Translations under genes and position numbers: made by a program | Source of the DNA: Pseudobdellovibrionaceae bacterium | Lineage (GTDB): Bacteria; Bdellovibrionota; Bdellovibrionia; Bdellovibrionales; UBA1609 | Length of the DNA: 64,000 nt | Reading direction: 5' to 3' | NCBI GenBank assembly: GCA_947444305.1 | Contig: CANEZP010000007.1 | Span: forward strand, 144,959 to 208,958 | The notes under the pieces: model-generated | What the model was told of the DNA's origin: nothing | Databases searched by the model: none | The model's input: only the letters and a program-made list of their open reading frames with translations | Shown: positions 35,476-42,477 of the stretch, one piece after another | How positions within the stretch are numbered: position 1 is the first letter of the stretch | How the letters are laid out: the number at the start of each line of letters is the position of its first letter

Positions 35476-35997
35476 TTACTTCTTGAGTTGCGTGATGAGC
35501 TCGGCCATCCGGCCGGCGTCTTTGATCGGATCAACGTCTTTTTCAATAGCGCGAATTTTTAGTTCCGGATCGATGAGAAACGTCCAGCGCTTGGCGATCG
35601 TGACCACCATCATTTTAGCGCCGTAAAGACGGGTGATGCGGCCATCGTCGGAAAGAAGCGTAAAGTTCAGCCGGTGTTTTTCGTAGAAGGCTTTTTGCTC
35701 TTCAACCGAGTTGACACTGATGCCGTAAACGTCGGCGCCGAGATCGGTGATCTTCTTGATGTTGTCGCGAAACGTGCAAGCCTGCGCGGTGCATCCGGGC
35801 GTGTCGGCTTTGGGGTAAAAATAAAGAACCGTCCACTTACCTTTGCGGGTAGTTAAATCAAAGTCTTCATTCAGCTGCGTTTTCGCGGTGAACAGGGGAG
35901 CGTCGTCGCCGGTTTTCAAATCGGAGGCATGCGCGAATAACGAAGTCGCGAAGGTAAGGAACAAGACGAAAGCGGGAATCAGTCGCGGTGAGATCAT
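35476..35997 (-). CDS. Periplasmic peroxiredoxin, Bcp/PrxQ type
   Basis: A 173-residue thiol peroxidase with a signal peptide (MISPRLIPAFVLFLTFATSLFAHA). Peroxidatic C69 lies in 'YPKADTPGCTAQACTF' and a second Cys, C74, five residues later gives the C-x4-C pattern of the PrxQ subgroup. Typical blocks 'DLTTRKGKWTVLYFYP' and 'GISVNSVEEQKAF' are present. It would reduce H2O2 or organic peroxides in the periplasm, which requires a periplasmic thiol donor not seen nearby. AAGGAG 9 nt before the ATG supports this start. Confidence 0.9.
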   Translation of the reverse strand: MISPRLIPAFVLFLTFATSLFAHASDLKTGDDAPLFTAKTQLNEDFDLTTRKGKWTVLYFYPKADTPGCTAQACTFRDNIKKITDLGADVYGISVNSVEEQKAFYEKHRLNFTLLSDDGRITRLYGAKMMVVTIAKRWTFLIDPELKIRAIEKDVDPIKDAGRMAELITQLKK

Positions 35998-36081
35998 CGA
36001 TGGGCTCCTTAGGTTGCACTTAGCCGGTAACGCAAGATTCACCTTTGGCGGGTCGTTAGGCAACGGGAATTAAACAAGCCG

Positions 36082-36564
36082 TTACGGTTTAGGGGCGATG
36101 ACGCTCAGCTTACCTGACATGACGCTGGTACCGTCGGTCTTACTGGCTTGAGCCGCGAGCGTAAGGTCATACGCGCCGCTCGATTTCTGGCGCGCGCTCG
36201 CGACCGCGGCTTCGATGACAAGCTGATCGCCGATCTTTACCGGCGCGGTAAACTGCCACTCTTGAATACCTTTAAAGATTGTGCCCGGTCCCGGAAATCC
36301 CGCTCCGAGTAAGGTCGAAAAGAAGTTGAAAGAAAGCATGCCGTGCGCGATGCGTGCTTTGAAAATGCTCGCTTGGCCGGCCTCATCATCGAGGTGAATT
36401 GGGTTGCGGTCGCCGTATTGCTCGGCGTAGCCGCGCACCATCTGGTCGTCGATGGTGATCGTCATCGTCGATTTATCGCCGACGACGTAGCCGGTTGCCG
36501 ATTCGCGTTTGGTGGTGATTTGCCCGGTCGAGTGCCCATACTTAAATTGAACTTCGTTTTGCAT
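36082..36564 (-). CDS. MaoC-like (R)-specific enoyl-CoA hydratase
   Basis: A 160-residue hotdog-fold protein with the hydratase-2 motif 'YAEQYGDRNPIHLDDEAG' (D52, N54, H57 in the place of the catalytic Asp/His) and 'RIAHGMLSF'. Such proteins hydrate trans-2-enoyl-CoA to (R)-3-hydroxyacyl-CoA, linking fatty-acid breakdown to PHA or other acyl pools. Single-gene unit by spacing. The N-terminal region of about 25 residues precedes the fold. Substrate unknown. Confidence 0.88.
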   Translation of the reverse strand: MQNEVQFKYGHSTGQITTKRESATGYVVGDKSTMTITIDDQMVRGYAEQYGDRNPIHLDDEAGQASIFKARIAHGMLSFNFFSTLLGAGFPGPGTIFKGIQEWQFTAPVKIGDQLVIEAAVASARQKSSGAYDLTLAAQASKTDGTSVMSGKLSVIAPKP

Positions 36565-36692
36565 CCCAATGAATTGTCACATTATCCGTACGTTGTCATT
36601 CCGGGGCATCAGTTTTGCTCACTACCTAACGTTACGGCTCTACGTCGTGATTGCGGGGCATAATTTCCCGCAAGTGTTTCCGGGGGGAAGCT

Positions 36693-37070
36693 ATGCAACT
36701 ACCAAAACCGTTACGTATCTATGTCGCGATCTTTATGGCCGCAATAATGACTAACCTTCCTTACATGGCGTTTGCGGCCGAAGTCGTGCCCGCCATGATT
36801 CCGACCAGCGCCGTCGTTGAACAGATGAGCGTTAGCCAAGCGCGGGCGAAGGTAGAAAGCTTTATGAAGCGGGAAGACTTTCGCGCAGAGTTGATCAAAC
36901 GCGGCGTGAATCCCGAGGAAGTCACTTCCCGCATGGCTTCGTTGAATGAACAAGAGCTTCGGCAACTCGCGACCCAGATGGATAAAGCGCAATACGGGGG
37001 CGACGTCACCGGAATCCTGATCGTCGTTGTGCTCGTGTTGTTAATCATCTTTCTCGCACGCCGGATTTAA
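36693..37070 (+). CDS. PA2779 family membrane protein
   Basis: A 125-residue protein with a signal peptide (residues 1-28), a central helical block 'SVSQARAKVESFMKREDFRAELIKRGVNPEEVTSRMASL' and a C-terminal transmembrane helix 'GILIVVVLVLLIIFLARRI'. This order is that of the Pseudomonas PA2779 family, whose partner is a PA2778-type cysteine peptidase, here the next gene (1-nt overlap). SD GGGGGA before the ATG. Function of the pair is not established. Confidence 0.85.
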   Translation: MQLPKPLRIYVAIFMAAIMTNLPYMAFAAEVVPAMIPTSAVVEQMSVSQARAKVESFMKREDFRAELIKRGVNPEEVTSRMASLNEQELRQLATQMDKAQYGGDVTGILIVVVLVLLIIFLARRI

Positions 37071-37900
37071 TGAAGAAATTTTTGTTGGCCGGATGGTTAA
37101 CGCTGCAAATCGCGGCGTGCGCTTCACCGGCCCGGCAAACGGAGCAGTTACTCAGCGGTCCGCCCGGCGTACCGCCCGCGCACGTATTGACCGGCATACC
37201 ATTGATCAAACACGAAGCGGGCTACTGCGGTCCCGCGGCGCTCACCATCGCGATGCAAGCGGCGGGTAAGGAAGTTACGGCCGCCGACCTTGCCGCGCAA
37301 GTGATCACGCCGGGCGGGGCGGGTAGTTTACAAATGGACATGATCAGTGCCGTTCGCCGCAACGGTATGATGGCGGTAGCCGTCGAAAATCTTAATCAGC
37401 TGGTCGAAGAAGTGGCGTCGGGTCGGCCGGTACTTGTGTTTCAAAATTTGGGGTTGAGTTGGTTGCCAAGATGGCATTACGCCGACGTCGTCGGTTACGA
37501 CTTGCCCAGACAGGAGATCATTATGCATTCAGGGAATGAAGCTTACCGGCGCGAACCGCTGCGCTATTTCGAAAGATCTTGGGGCTTAGCCGATTTTTGG
37601 GCACTCGTGATCATCAAGCCCGGCGAAGTCGCGCAATCGGCCGATGAACTTGCGCATTTGAAAGCGGCGCTCGGATTAGAGCAGGCAAAAATGCTCAGTG
37701 AAGCCGCGTTCGCCTACGACGGCATTTTAAGACGCTGGCCCGAGAGTCTCGGTGCACTGGTGGGGCGTGCGAACATCGCCTACCAAAAAACCGAATACCA
37801 AACCGCGGTGAACTTGCTTCGCGTCGCTTCGAAAGCACATCCCGATTCGATCATCGCGCGACACAATCTAGCGGTCGCCGAGCAAGCCGTCTTAAAATAA
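37070..37900 (+). CDS. PA2778 family C39-like cysteine peptidase lipoprotein
   Basis: A 276-residue lipoprotein (lipobox QIAAC, Cys 17). A C39-like peptidase domain has C53 in 'EAGYCGPAALTIAMQ' and H136 in 'WHYADVVGYD'. The last about 75 residues look like tetratricopeptide repeats ('MLSEAAFAYDGILRRWPESLGALVGRANIAYQ'). It overlaps the PA2779 gene by 1 nt (TAATG), so the two form an operon. C39 domains cleave double-Gly leaders, but no substrate or ABC partner lies here. Its 3' end overlaps the convergent FBP gene by 9 nt. Confidence 0.88.
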   Translation: MKKFLLAGWLTLQIAACASPARQTEQLLSGPPGVPPAHVLTGIPLIKHEAGYCGPAALTIAMQAAGKEVTAADLAAQVITPGGAGSLQMDMISAVRRNGMMAVAVENLNQLVEEVASGRPVLVFQNLGLSWLPRWHYADVVGYDLPRQEIIMHSGNEAYRREPLRYFERSWGLADFWALVIIKPGEVAQSADELAHLKAALGLEQAKMLSEAAFAYDGILRRWPESLGALVGRANIAYQKTEYQTAVNLLRVASKAHPDSIIARHNLAVAEQAVLK

Positions 37901-38353
37901 GTTTTGTTTAGCAAATTCGTTCATGCGCCGTACGATGCGGTCGACTTTGTCTTGGCCGCTGACCGATTCCGCAAAGTCGTTCACTCCGGGGGGCGACAAA
38001 GCGTTTTCCTTGCAGTTCAAACCTGAGCATAAATACAGCCCAACGCGGCGGTTCGGCCCGGCGTCGGTGGTCATTAAACTTACGGCACTTCCCGAGCGGA
38101 CCGAGTGACACCACTGGCACATCGAAGCCGGCGTCTCCGCCGCGCCTTTCGTTCGTTGAAAGACCACGCCCATGGGGTTGCCGCTCTGAATCTCTGAAAA
38201 CACGAGATACACGCGGTGACCCGACGGTTCGGTCCACGCCAGATAATCTTTCAGCGCGAGCGGGAAGGTGAGCGCGGGCGGAATTTGCACCTGCGCCTGA
38301 TCGGTTTCACGAAAGGATGCCAACAATTGGGACTCATCTTTGATTCTAATCAT
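37892..38353 (-). CDS. FBP-domain treble-clef zinc-finger protein
   Basis: A 153-residue soluble protein whose second half holds four zinc-ligand candidates: C79, C82 in 'MCQWCH', and C109, C114 in 'YLCSGLNCKEN'. The arrangement is that of the FBP (elongation factor G-binding) C-terminal treble clef, which in Staphylococcus FusB-type proteins binds EF-G. Here only the C-terminal part looks similar, so a link to translation is tentative. No signal peptide. Confidence 0.78.
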   Translation of the reverse strand: MIRIKDESQLLASFRETDQAQVQIPPALTFPLALKDYLAWTEPSGHRVYLVFSEIQSGNPMGVVFQRTKGAAETPASMCQWCHSVRSGSAVSLMTTDAGPNRRVGLYLCSGLNCKENALSPPGVNDFAESVSGQDKVDRIVRRMNEFAKQNLF

Positions 38354-38450
38354 AAAGGATAAATACCACCGCGTCCCTAAAGTTGAAATGTCGGAGAACT
38401 AAGGTAGTTCGCGTTCGGCTCAGCCCGACGTTAGTCTCGGCGATACGCCG

Positions 38451-38807
38451 CTAAGGGCATTCGTTGCCCGCACCTTTGCTAATTGCGCACGAGAAGCTCG
38501 TCGAATTGTAACTCACCGAAAACTTTTCGAGGAACTTACCGCCGGCGGCTAGATCCGCACTCCCCGCAAGTTTCAGACATTCTTCGCCCTTGGTTATCGC
38601 GCGCTGTTTACATTCGAATAGGCTCTTTACCGCAACTTCCTTTTGATCTTTGAGGCCGTCGCACTTCTTGTAATTTCCTGAGGGCGCTTTGCCTTTTTGC
38701 GCGCCGAAAGTGTCCACCTTGCAAAACGTATCAGGATTGACGAGCTTCACGTCTTGTTGTGCAAAGGCGGGAATGGCTACGAATAAAAAGATGATGATCA
38801 CGCGCAC
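38451..38807 (-). CDS. Small Cys-rich secreted protein
   Basis: A 118-residue product with a signal peptide (MRVIIIFLFVAIPAFAQ). The mature chain has six Cys, likely three disulfides. The start is GTG with AGGAG 6 nt upstream. No family recognised. It is divergent from the membrane protein gene at 38861. Confidence 0.78.
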   Translation of the reverse strand: MRVIIIFLFVAIPAFAQQDVKLVNPDTFCKVDTFGAQKGKAPSGNYKKCDGLKDQKEVAVKSLFECKQRAITKGEECLKLAGSADLAAGGKFLEKFSVSYNSTSFSCAISKGAGNECP

Positions 38808-38860
38808 GTAAACTCCTATCTGGACTTACCAGGGGCGAAAAATAAACCTACCTTTTAATT

Positions 38861-39343
38861 ATGCAGATTACGGTGACACAAAAGCAATCGGGATTCGGTG
38901 TGGGATCTCTCCTCTTTTTAGGTTTACTCGCTCTCTCCGTCGCTTACGGCTACTCGGCTTGGGGCACCGATGCGTTCTGGTTCGGTGTGCTCGCCTGTGT
39001 CATCTCGTTCTCGGGCCTTGGCCATTCGGTGTGGAAACACGATTTGCTTCTTAGCATCGACGACGTCGGCATTTACGACAAACGGCTCGGGATCGGCAAA
39101 ATCAATTGGGTCGATGTCGAAGACGTTCAGCTGCAGGTCACCGAGGGGCAGCAGTACCTGTGCTTCAAGATGAGCAACGTCGCGCCGTATTTGGCTCGGC
39201 TGAAGGGTGCCGATCGCGAGCGCGTGCTTTTTCACCGCAGTCTCGGGTTTCAGGGTTTCAACGTGGATGTGAGCCCCGTCGACGTGAATCTATTGGAGTT
39301 AAAGAAGAAAATCGACGATCGCGTGCGCCGACCTTCTACCTGA
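38861..39343 (+). CDS. Membrane protein with PH-like domain
   Basis: A 160-residue protein with two transmembrane helices (about 15-32 and 38-57) followed by a beta-rich soluble part: 'LLLSIDDVGIYDKRLGIGKINWVDVEDVQLQ', a pattern like the STM3941/bacterial PH-domain proteins. The chain ends with a charged helix. Function unknown. Predicted inner-membrane. It is followed 46 nt later by a small acidic protein gene. Confidence 0.68.
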   Translation: MQITVTQKQSGFGVGSLLFLGLLALSVAYGYSAWGTDAFWFGVLACVISFSGLGHSVWKHDLLLSIDDVGIYDKRLGIGKINWVDVEDVQLQVTEGQQYLCFKMSNVAPYLARLKGADRERVLFHRSLGFQGFNVDVSPVDVNLLELKKKIDDRVRRPST

Positions 39344-39389
39344 GGGTGGCATTCACTTTGCTCATTTTCGTTCGCGAAAGTGAGGTTTT

Positions 39390-39680
39390 ATGAAACCCAG
39401 CAAAAGTGACGGCGCGGTAGACGCCAACGACGAAACCTTCAACGCAAATTTCACGGCCATCCCCAAAGATGTTGCGCAAGGCGCGAACACCGACGCCGAC
39501 CAATTGGCGGGCGGTATGGACTACGGCGACATGAACCCCGAAGACGCCGCCGAGTCCGGCTACACGGACGCCTCCGGCCACGCGGTCGACATGAGTCGCC
39601 CGGACGTCGAGGGCTCGCCAACGGGCGCGTACACCGACGTGGGCGCGGGTCGTTCTTCGGTGGTTCATAAGAAGCACTGA
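39390..39680 (+). CDS. Small acidic, probably disordered protein
   Basis: A 96-residue protein with no hydrophobic segment, rich in Asp, Ala, Gly and Asn (repeated 'DYGDMNPEDAAESGYTDASG' style). GAGG lies 6 nt before the ATG. It looks intrinsically disordered; no known family. Downstream is the large repeat-bearing non-coding region; the first palindrome begins 2 nt after its stop. Confidence 0.72.
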   Translation: MKPSKSDGAVDANDETFNANFTAIPKDVAQGANTDADQLAGGMDYGDMNPEDAAESGYTDASGHAVDMSRPDVEGSPTGAYTDVGAGRSSVVHKKH

Positions 39681-39681
39681 G

Positions 39682-39703
39682 GAACTCTGTTTGAACAGAG
39701 TTC
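39682..39703. repeat. Isolated copy of the 18-bp element
   Basis: A palindrome (GAACTCTGTT, TG, AACAGAGTTC) containing the core ACTCTGTTTGAACAGAGT at 39684-39701. Read on the minus strand, it shares a 23-bp match (39684-39706, one mismatch) with the copy inside the HNH gene at 41187-41209. It may also act as an end signal for the small acidic-protein gene. Confidence 0.85.
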
Positions 39704-39787
39704 TTCTTGGTGGAGCGCGGGGGGGGGGCGGGGCCTCAATAGCCGATTCGTTTGGCGCGAGAGATCTTCCGTCCGTGCGAGTGCCTT

Positions 39788-39812
39788 TCTGCCCGCCATC
39801 CGGGCGGGCAGA
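39788..39812 (+). repeat. GC-rich hairpin, copy 1
   Basis: A 10-bp stem (TCTGCCCGCC with GGCGGGCAGA) and 5-nt loop ATCCG. Its outline (TCT, four variable pairs, GCC, loop ATCC+base, GGC, AGA) is the same as copy 2 read on the other strand, with matching changes on both sides of the stem. Confidence 0.75.
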
Positions 39813-39913
39813 GTAATATTTGGGGGAGGTTATTTTTTTAAGGAGCAAAGACTTTGAAGGCGCTCGTCCCTTCCTCCTCCTCCTCCCAAAACAAAATCCT
39901 CCTATTATTTAAG

Positions 39914-39938
39914 TCTCGTCGCCGGGATGGCGACGAGA
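39914..39938 (-). repeat. GC-rich hairpin, copy 2 (inverted)
   Basis: A 10-bp stem and 5-nt loop. On the minus strand it reads TCT-CGTC-GCC, loop ATCCC, GGC-GACG-AGA. Compared with copy 1 (39788-39812), the middle four pairs differ but stay complementary (GCCC/GGGC versus CGTC/GACG), so the two look like covarying members of one stem-loop family. Confidence 0.75.
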
Positions 39939-39999
39939 AGCCACTCACAAGGACGGAAAATCTCCGCGTCGATATGATGAGGCCGTCGGAGCGCAATTC

Positions 40000-40201
40000 A
40001 CTCTGTTTGCACAGAGTTCCGAGCTACTCTGTTCGCGCAGAGTAATGAATCACTCTGTTTGCACAGTGTTGTAGACTACTCTGTTTGCACAGTGTTGTAG
40101 ACTACTCTGTTTGCACAGTGTTGTAGACTATTCTGCTCGCGCAGAGTTTTCTGAATTACTCTGTTTGCACAGAGCTCTGAGCTACTCTGTTTGCGCAGAG
40201 T
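40000..40201 (+). repeat. Tandem array of eight 18-bp hairpin elements
   Basis: Eight units start at 40000, 40026, 40052, 40078, 40104, 40130, 40158 and 40184; the period is 26 bp, once 28. The consensus is ACTCTGTTTGCACAGAGT (7-bp stem, 4-nt loop). Linkers are 8-10 nt; three are identical (TGTAGACT), so units 3-5 arose by recent tandem duplication and share a mismatch (ACAGTGT right arm). In unit 6 both arms change together (ATTCTGC with GCAGAGT). Units 2 and 8 keep T-G pairs. This pattern favours selection on a folded strand. Confidence 0.92.
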
Positions 40202-40502
40202 CGTTCGCAGTTTCTCTCTTTGAACTTAGCCTCTTTAAACCGATCAAAAAGATGCTCAGCGACACCCGCATTCATAAAAAATTATATATAACCTCATTTA
40301 ATATTTGACGTGATTTTCGGTCGCGTAAATGAATCACTAATGGTCGTAAATTCCAGTCTTAAAATTTAAACAAAAATTTACGAATACGTCGCTCAATCAG
40401 CCGTTTACGCAGTCTAAGTCATGTCGCTAATCAAGCGCGAAGCCCCCTCAAATCAAGCATTCGGAAACCCGTGTTAGCTTCGCTTCAACAAAGGAGCTAC
40501 CG

Positions 40503-41543
40503 ATGACAACTCAACACAAAAGCTTACATAAATTATTTCTTAAGTATCGGGAACGCTTCCGGAAGTTCGAGCTGGAATTCATCAAACTCATCCAAGATTG
40601 TGAGGCGACCCGGCTTCATCGTGCGATGGGTTGCCCGAGCGTGTTTCAATACGCCGTCGATGTTTTAGCTTTTAGTGAATCGGTAGCTTACGTCTATATA
40701 TCCGTCGCGCGAAAAAGTTTGGAGATTCCGCAGCTTCTGCGATCAGGACTTTCGGTTTCTAAGGCGAGCCGTATCGTCTCGGCTTTAACGCCTGAGAATG
40801 CCGACGAGCTAATCGCGTTTGCTTTGAGTAACACGAATAAAAAAATCGATCGGGAGGTCGCACGGCGGAATCCGAAGGCCGGACGGGAGAAGATCAAGTG
40901 TCTCTCGGACGAATTTTTCTCGCTTGAATTTAAAGCGGATTCAAATTTCCCTGAGTTGTTGAGCCATGTGCAGTCTTTACAGGCGCAGCGCGGATTGGAC
41001 GCCGGCGTCGGATCGGCGGTGATGGCGGGATTGAAAGAATATATCCGAAGATTCGATCCCGTTGAGAAAGCGAAGCGGATGGCATTGCGTAAACAAAAAG
41101 TCGGAAACGGTAAATGCGGGCAGAAAAAGAAAGCCGGCCAAGCAGAATCTGCCGAATATCCATCGTTTGCGACCGACTTGAAAAATGAAGAACTCTGTTT
41201 AAACAGAGTCACCTCTAAACGGAAACCGCTGACCGCCGAGCAGCGCCACGCCGTGAATTTACGGGACGGCGGTCGATGTGTGCATCAAGACGCCGAGGGA
41301 AAACAGTGTTTGAGTGACCGTTGGGTTGAGATTCATCATGTGCGAGAGGTGAGTCGCGGTGGAAGTAATGAGCCCGAGAATCTAGTGACACTATGTTCGT
41401 TTCATCACGCGATGTTTCACCAAGCTATGGGTCATCACCGAAATGGGTCATCACGAAATGGGCCGGGTCCTCAAGAGCAACATCCGCGGGCCGCTAGCGC
41501 AGGCGCGCAGATAATCAGAGCTAGGCCTTCGTTAATTAGGTGA
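40503..41543 (+). CDS. HNH endonuclease, DUF222-like
   Basis: A 346-residue protein. The N-terminal region (about 1-185) is helical with a DUF222-like plan ('RAMGCPSVFQYAVDVLAFSESVAYVYISVARK'). A Lys-rich linker (186-245) includes residues 229-236 encoded by a copy of the repeat element. The HNH domain has C259, C269, H278/H279 in 'VEIHHV', 'GGSNEPENL' with N293, and C298/H301/H302 in 'LCSFHH'. The last 35 residues are Gly/Pro/Arg-rich. HNH domains cut DNA; the target of this family is unknown. SD AAAGGAG. The repeat array lies directly upstream. Confidence 0.9.
   Translation: MTTQHKSLHKLFLKYRERFRKFELEFIKLIQDCEATRLHRAMGCPSVFQYAVDVLAFSESVAYVYISVARKSLEIPQLLRSGLSVSKASRIVSALTPENADELIAFALSNTNKKIDREVARRNPKAGREKIKCLSDEFFSLEFKADSNFPELLSHVQSLQAQRGLDAGVGSAVMAGLKEYIRRFDPVEKAKRMALRKQKVGNGKCGQKKKAGQAESAEYPSFATDLKNEELCLNRVTSKRKPLTAEQRHAVNLRDGGRCVHQDAEGKQCLSDRWVEIHHVREVSRGGSNEPENLVTLCSFHHAMFHQAMGHHRNGSSRNGPGPQEQHPRAASAGAQIIRARPSLIR
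41187..41209 (+). repeat. 18-bp element inside the HNH coding sequence
   Basis: The perfect palindrome ACTCTGTTTAAACAGAGT (41192-41209) lies in frame in the linker before the HNH domain and encodes most of E229-V236. With flanking GAAGA it shares 23 bp (one mismatch) with the inverted copy at 39684-39706. It does not break the gene. Confidence 0.9.
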
Positions 41544-41556
41544 GTGGAGTAAAAAT

Positions 41557-41584
41557 ATGCGCACATCTCGACATGTGCGCATTT
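41557..41584. terminator. Hairpin between convergent genes
   Basis: ATGCGCACAT (41557-41566) pairs perfectly with ATGTGCGCAT (41573-41582), 6-nt loop, then TTT. It lies between the HNH gene and the convergent coiled-coil gene; a modest terminator for the plus strand, and A's on the other side give T's for the minus strand. Confidence 0.7.
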
Positions 41585-41600
41585 CGCATGAGAACCAAAC

Positions 41601-42410
41601 CTATTTCGCGCTAGGCTCCACCGACGCGGCTTTGCGTTTTTCGGTTTCGCCCTTGGCCCAGTCGCGTTTTTCTTGGGCTTTTGTTTGTTTGGCTTTTTGG
41701 TCTTCTAGCTTTTTGCCGAGTGAAGCGGTCTTGCCTTTGAGGGCTTGGTAGTCGGCTTGTAAGCGAGCGGTCTCGGCGTCGATTTTGGCCGTGGCTTTAG
41801 CGCTCTCGCGGATGGATTTTCTTAGTTCGGCTTGCGCGATCGTTTCTTCGCTGCGGTGAGATTTGTGCTCTTGGCGTGCGGTCTCGAGTTGGTCTTGCGT
41901 TTTCTTGAGTTGCGCCTGCGCTTCGGTGGTGTCGGCTTTGATTTTCTCGATCCGGGCTTTTTGCTCTTCGCGAAGTTTGTTCGCGGCTTCGAGTTGGCCT
42001 TGGGCTTTTTTGATTTGCGCTTGTTTGTCGGCCAAGGCTTTTTCGGCATCGGCAATGCGCTTCTTGGACTTCTCAATATCTTTGTCGGCGAAGACTTGAT
42101 TGGCTTTGTAGCGCTGAATTTCTTTTTCGTTTTTGCCGAGTTCGACCGTCGCGGCTTCTTTCACGGCGGCGGATTTGGCGCGGATGGTGATGGCTTCTTT
42201 TTCTTTACGCAGAGTCTCTTTTTGTTCTTTGGCGGCTTGCTCGCGAGTTTTACGGGCGAGATCGAGGCTCGCTTCGCTATCGCCGGTGATGTCTTCCACT
42301 TCGGAGTCGACATCTTGCGCCGGATCGTCGGCGGCGTGTACGGGTAAGCAGATAAATACGGATAGTAGTGCGGTCCAAAAAATCTTATTCACAAAAAACC
42401 CCCAAGTCAT
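41601..42410 (-). CDS. Periplasmic coiled-coil protein
   Basis: A 269-residue product with a signal peptide (residues 1-26, PVHA-A), then an acidic segment and about 220 residues of continuous coiled coil rich in Lys, Glu, Ala and Gln. No globular domain is visible. It could be a structural spacer or a lipoprotein-less wall-associated protein; role unknown. SD GGGGATC before the ATG. A terminator-like hairpin lies beyond its 3' end. Confidence 0.8.
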   Translation of the reverse strand: MTWGFFVNKIFWTALLSVFICLPVHAADDPAQDVDSEVEDITGDSEASLDLARKTREQAAKEQKETLRKEKEAITIRAKSAAVKEAATVELGKNEKEIQRYKANQVFADKDIEKSKKRIADAEKALADKQAQIKKAQGQLEAANKLREEQKARIEKIKADTTEAQAQLKKTQDQLETARQEHKSHRSEETIAQAELRKSIRESAKATAKIDAETARLQADYQALKGKTASLGKKLEDQKAKQTKAQEKRDWAKGETEKRKAASVEPSAK

Positions 42411-42477
42411 GATCCCCAGTTTTCAGCATACCGTCTTGGGACGCCGATCCATAGAGTTTTCTCAATTTGGGGCAGGG

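Larger units (their letters stand above)
39681..40502. other. Repeat-rich non-coding region upstream of the HNH gene
   Basis: About 0.8 kb with no credible gene. It contains, in order: the isolated palindrome (39682-39703), a run of ten G (39719-39728) then CGGGG, two GC-rich hairpins (39788-39812 and 39914-39938), a pyrimidine tract (39868-39906), eight hairpin repeats (40000-40201), and an AT-rich stretch (about 40260-40400) before the HNH gene, whose SD AAAGGAG is at about 40490. Promoter not placed. Confidence 0.85.

Noticed and set aside
39336..39848. 170-codon minus-strand open frame opposite the small acidic-protein gene
   Set aside because: Arg/Pro-rich shadow of the acidic gene, crossing the palindrome and hairpin region; no SD.
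40000..40201. CRISPR array
   Set aside because: Period is 26 bp with 8-10-bp linkers that are often identical; CRISPR spacers are longer and unique, and no cas genes are near.
40111..40308. Short open frame across the hairpin repeats
   Set aside because: It only translates the repeat units, has no ribosome binding site and ends in AT-rich sequence.
41832..42347. Phe/Leu/Gly-rich plus-strand open frame opposite the coiled-coil gene
   Set aside because: It is the antisense of Lys/Glu-rich codons, which reads as Phe/Leu; not a membrane protein gene.
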